Positions 62,071 to 64,000 of a DNA stretch of 64,000 nucleotides are shown in pieces; within the stretch, counting starts at the first letter, position 1; the number at the start of each line of letters is the position of its first letter. This stretch comes from Maylandia zebra (taxonomy: Eukaryota > Chordata > Actinopteri > Cichliformes > Cichlidae): contig NC_135170.1 of NCBI RefSeq assembly GCF_041146795.1, forward strand, positions 30,119,533-30,183,532. Direction: 5' to 3'. Made by a program: the position numbers and the translations under genes. The notes beneath the pieces are model-generated. The model was not told the origin of the DNA. It was given only the letters and a program-made list of their open reading frames with translations, and ran no database searches.

Positions 62071-63110
62071 AGTAAGCCCGACTCAGGGATGTGTTAGCCG
62101 TCAAGTGCAGGAGAAAAAAACGCTTTCTTCTGCCTGCACTTACTACTCCTTCCTGTCCTTCAACAACAACCTTTTATAGCCACCTGCTCAGATATAACAC
62201 ACAGCCCCTCAAGTACACAAATCTTTCTCTCCCCCTCCCTCCCTTGCTGCACCTCTTTACTCTCAGCCTACCAGCAGCCATCAATAATAGAAAGCCCATT
62301 TTGCTTGCCTGACAGGGAAATTAATGTGTTGCGTGACTGTGGATCTGCATGCAATATGGGATAAGATGTGGACAAGCCCCAACTCAGGAGGGGTCTCCAA
62401 CATAGGATCGCTCTTCCCACAGAAGAATGTCACGGCAAAGACTGATTTATGCCTCCGATTGCTTGAATTAAAAACATACTGACCGCAGAAAGAGGCTGCA
62501 GAGTTAGATCCTGATCCCAGGTCAGAGTTAAGATATAAAGTGTCCAGCTGCACATCCCTCACACTCCATGAAACCCCCCTTTTCCCACACCAGAAACCAA
62601 GCTTTGTGAACCAGACCGTCTGCACCATTACCCTTCTTACTCTCGGAGACCATCTGCCCTTCTCTCCCACCTTAAGACGGGGATACTCCAGCTAAGTCTC
62701 TTGCTCCGCCATGGTGGATTTACGGACAATCTGATATTCACTGAAACTACTCTGACCGCTGTAGATGTGTAACCTGGGGGTGGATTTAGGACACATATGG
62801 TAATTGTCTGTGTCAAATGAGGGATGAGTGAAGGTCATAGCTCTGGCTTTCGAAGAGTGTCCCCTGTAAGCTTTTGGCAGGGATTGTGTGTCTCCAGGCA
62901 GGCTTGAAGCAGAGGTTGGAGTCCATGAATGGAGACTGAGCAGACATGCAGAGATGAAAGCTGAATTGGCAGCTGTGGCTCTTGGCGTGGGAAGACTCCC
63001 GTAAGCGGCTTTTTCCCACTATGATTCCAGTTGGTTTCCTCACAGGCAAGGAGGTTTTGAAGTGGCTCCCTGATACTCATACCCCTTCAGAGTAATAGCC
63101 ACATGGGTCC

Positions 63111-63111
<1 letters not shown>

Positions 63112-63139
<28 letters not shown>
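63112..63139 (+). repeat. C28 homopolymer
   Basis: Uninterrupted C run; its length is probably approximate because such tracts are hard to sequence. Confidence 0.85.
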
Positions 63140-63141
<2 letters not shown>

Positions 63142-63800
63142 GCTTTGAGTCATCACAGCAGCCAAAGACCCCAATCTCAACAATTTTATCTTCTTTTTAA
63201 AAAATTGTATTTATTTTTTATCCATAGCTCGTGCTGAAGTTTTTATTTGCACTTTATATGATGCCATGGAGCATATGTAGTTACACTGTATCCTCCTGGC
63301 GGCAGACTACACTTCCTTTTGTACTTATGAGTAAACTTCCTCTGACTACATCTATTGAGTCACATGAACTGCATCCAAAAATACAAATCTCAACACTTTT
63401 CCGAGAATACACAGACTGCTCTGGGTGGGAAAAGAATTAGAACAGCTATCAATGAATTATCCTTTCAGGCTTTCTTTAGCCTTTTTTTCTGTCATATCCA
63501 CATTCCCGAGATTCTTGCTACTCCTGAAATTATACCTAATGCATTGTTTTCCCAACCCTGTGGTTAATTTTACAGTAAATACTCATTGGGAGGTTGCTTT
63601 TCTGTGTGATCTATGATGATTAGGCAGCTAACTATTTGTTTAAGCAAAATGCCAGAAACTGACTCACTCATTTCTTTATCTAAATCTGAATATTTGCTGT
63701 TTAATTGAGCTCTGTTGAATAAAGTGAGTATTTTGTGGGTTTGAACACATCACCTTGGGTTACAGAGGTGATTTGGTTCCCTTATGACAACATTCACAGT

Positions 63801-63893
63801 AGGTTCAAGGTTCTTTATTTGTCACATGCATAGTTATACAAGTATAACACACAGTGAAATGTAGCCTGACACGCTCCTCGACATGTGCAAAAA
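63801..63893 (+). repeat. teleost dispersed repeat fragment
   Basis: 'ggttcaaggttctttatttg', 'tcacatgcatagttatacaa', 'acacacagtgaaatgtagcc' and 'tgacacgctcctcgacatg' occur in the order familiar to me from an abundant fish interspersed repeat. Its class is not assigned. Confidence 0.6.
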
Positions 63894-63898
63894 AATTT

Positions 63899-63939
63899 GG
63901 GGGGGGGGGGGGGGGGGGGGGTGTGTGTAGAGGAAGAGC

Positions 63940-63978
<39 letters not shown>
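63899..63978 (+). repeat. compound G23 / (GT)n / (AT)n microsatellite
   Basis: A G23 run (63899-63921), a short GT run, 14 bases of unique sequence, then about 18 AT units (63942-63978), directly after the dispersed repeat fragment. Confidence 0.85.
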
Positions 63979-63983
<5 letters not shown>

Positions 63984-64000
63984 ATATACATTGGGTGAAT

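Overview
The window is nuclear DNA from a vertebrate, almost certainly a ray-finned (teleost) fish. Short coding exons with GT-AG introns are spread over tens of kilobases. Microsatellites are frequent, and the decayed repeats (Tc1-like, Penelope-like, RTE-like LINE, hAT MITE, and the 'tagcgcttt' and 'tttatttgtcacatgcatag' dispersed repeats) are typical of percomorph genomes. There are no operons, ribosome binding sites or CRISPR arrays. Most long open frames are chance or lie antisense to repeats.

Layout. (1) 1163-11942, plus strand: a complete 14-exon plxdc1 gene (plexin domain containing 1 / TEM7), 486 codons, from signal-peptide exon to stop, with a polyA signal at 12009. Its intron 1 holds a CpG-rich patch with a CRE and a TATA box facing the minus strand. 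Its intron 3 holds two tRNA-Cys(GCA) genes, a Tc1-like transposase relic and a palindromic dispersed repeat. (2) 13156-40484, plus strand: a complete 7-exon lasp1 gene (LIM, two nebulin repeats, SH3), 235 codons. Its CpG-rich promoter starts about 1 kb after plxdc1, and its 3' UTR is about 3.3 kb, ending near 43810. A clean hAT MITE with a perfect 8-bp target duplication lies in intron 4. (3) 43.8-46.1 kb: repeat-rich intergenic DNA with a Penelope-like relic and an antisense RTE-type LINE fragment. (4) About 46150-47435, plus strand: a small two-exon transcription unit whose first ATG, in strong Kozak context, opens a 25-codon all-transmembrane microprotein. (5) About 51350-51990, plus strand: a GA-rich, CpG-containing leader ending in a strong start codon, three codons (MDQ) and a splice donor, which looks like the first exon of a further gene with a long first intron. 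(6) 51991-64000: no exon recognised; microsatellites, homopolymers and a fragment of a dispersed repeat.

plxdc1 beside lasp1 matches the human 17q12 neighbourhood and parallels PLXDC2 beside NEBL on human 10p12 (from memory), which supports plxdc1/lasp1 over their paralogues. The genes encode unrelated functions (a membrane receptor-like protein, an actin-cytoskeleton adaptor, a putative membrane microprotein); nothing suggests they act in one pathway. The most interesting item is the microprotein gene just downstream of lasp1.
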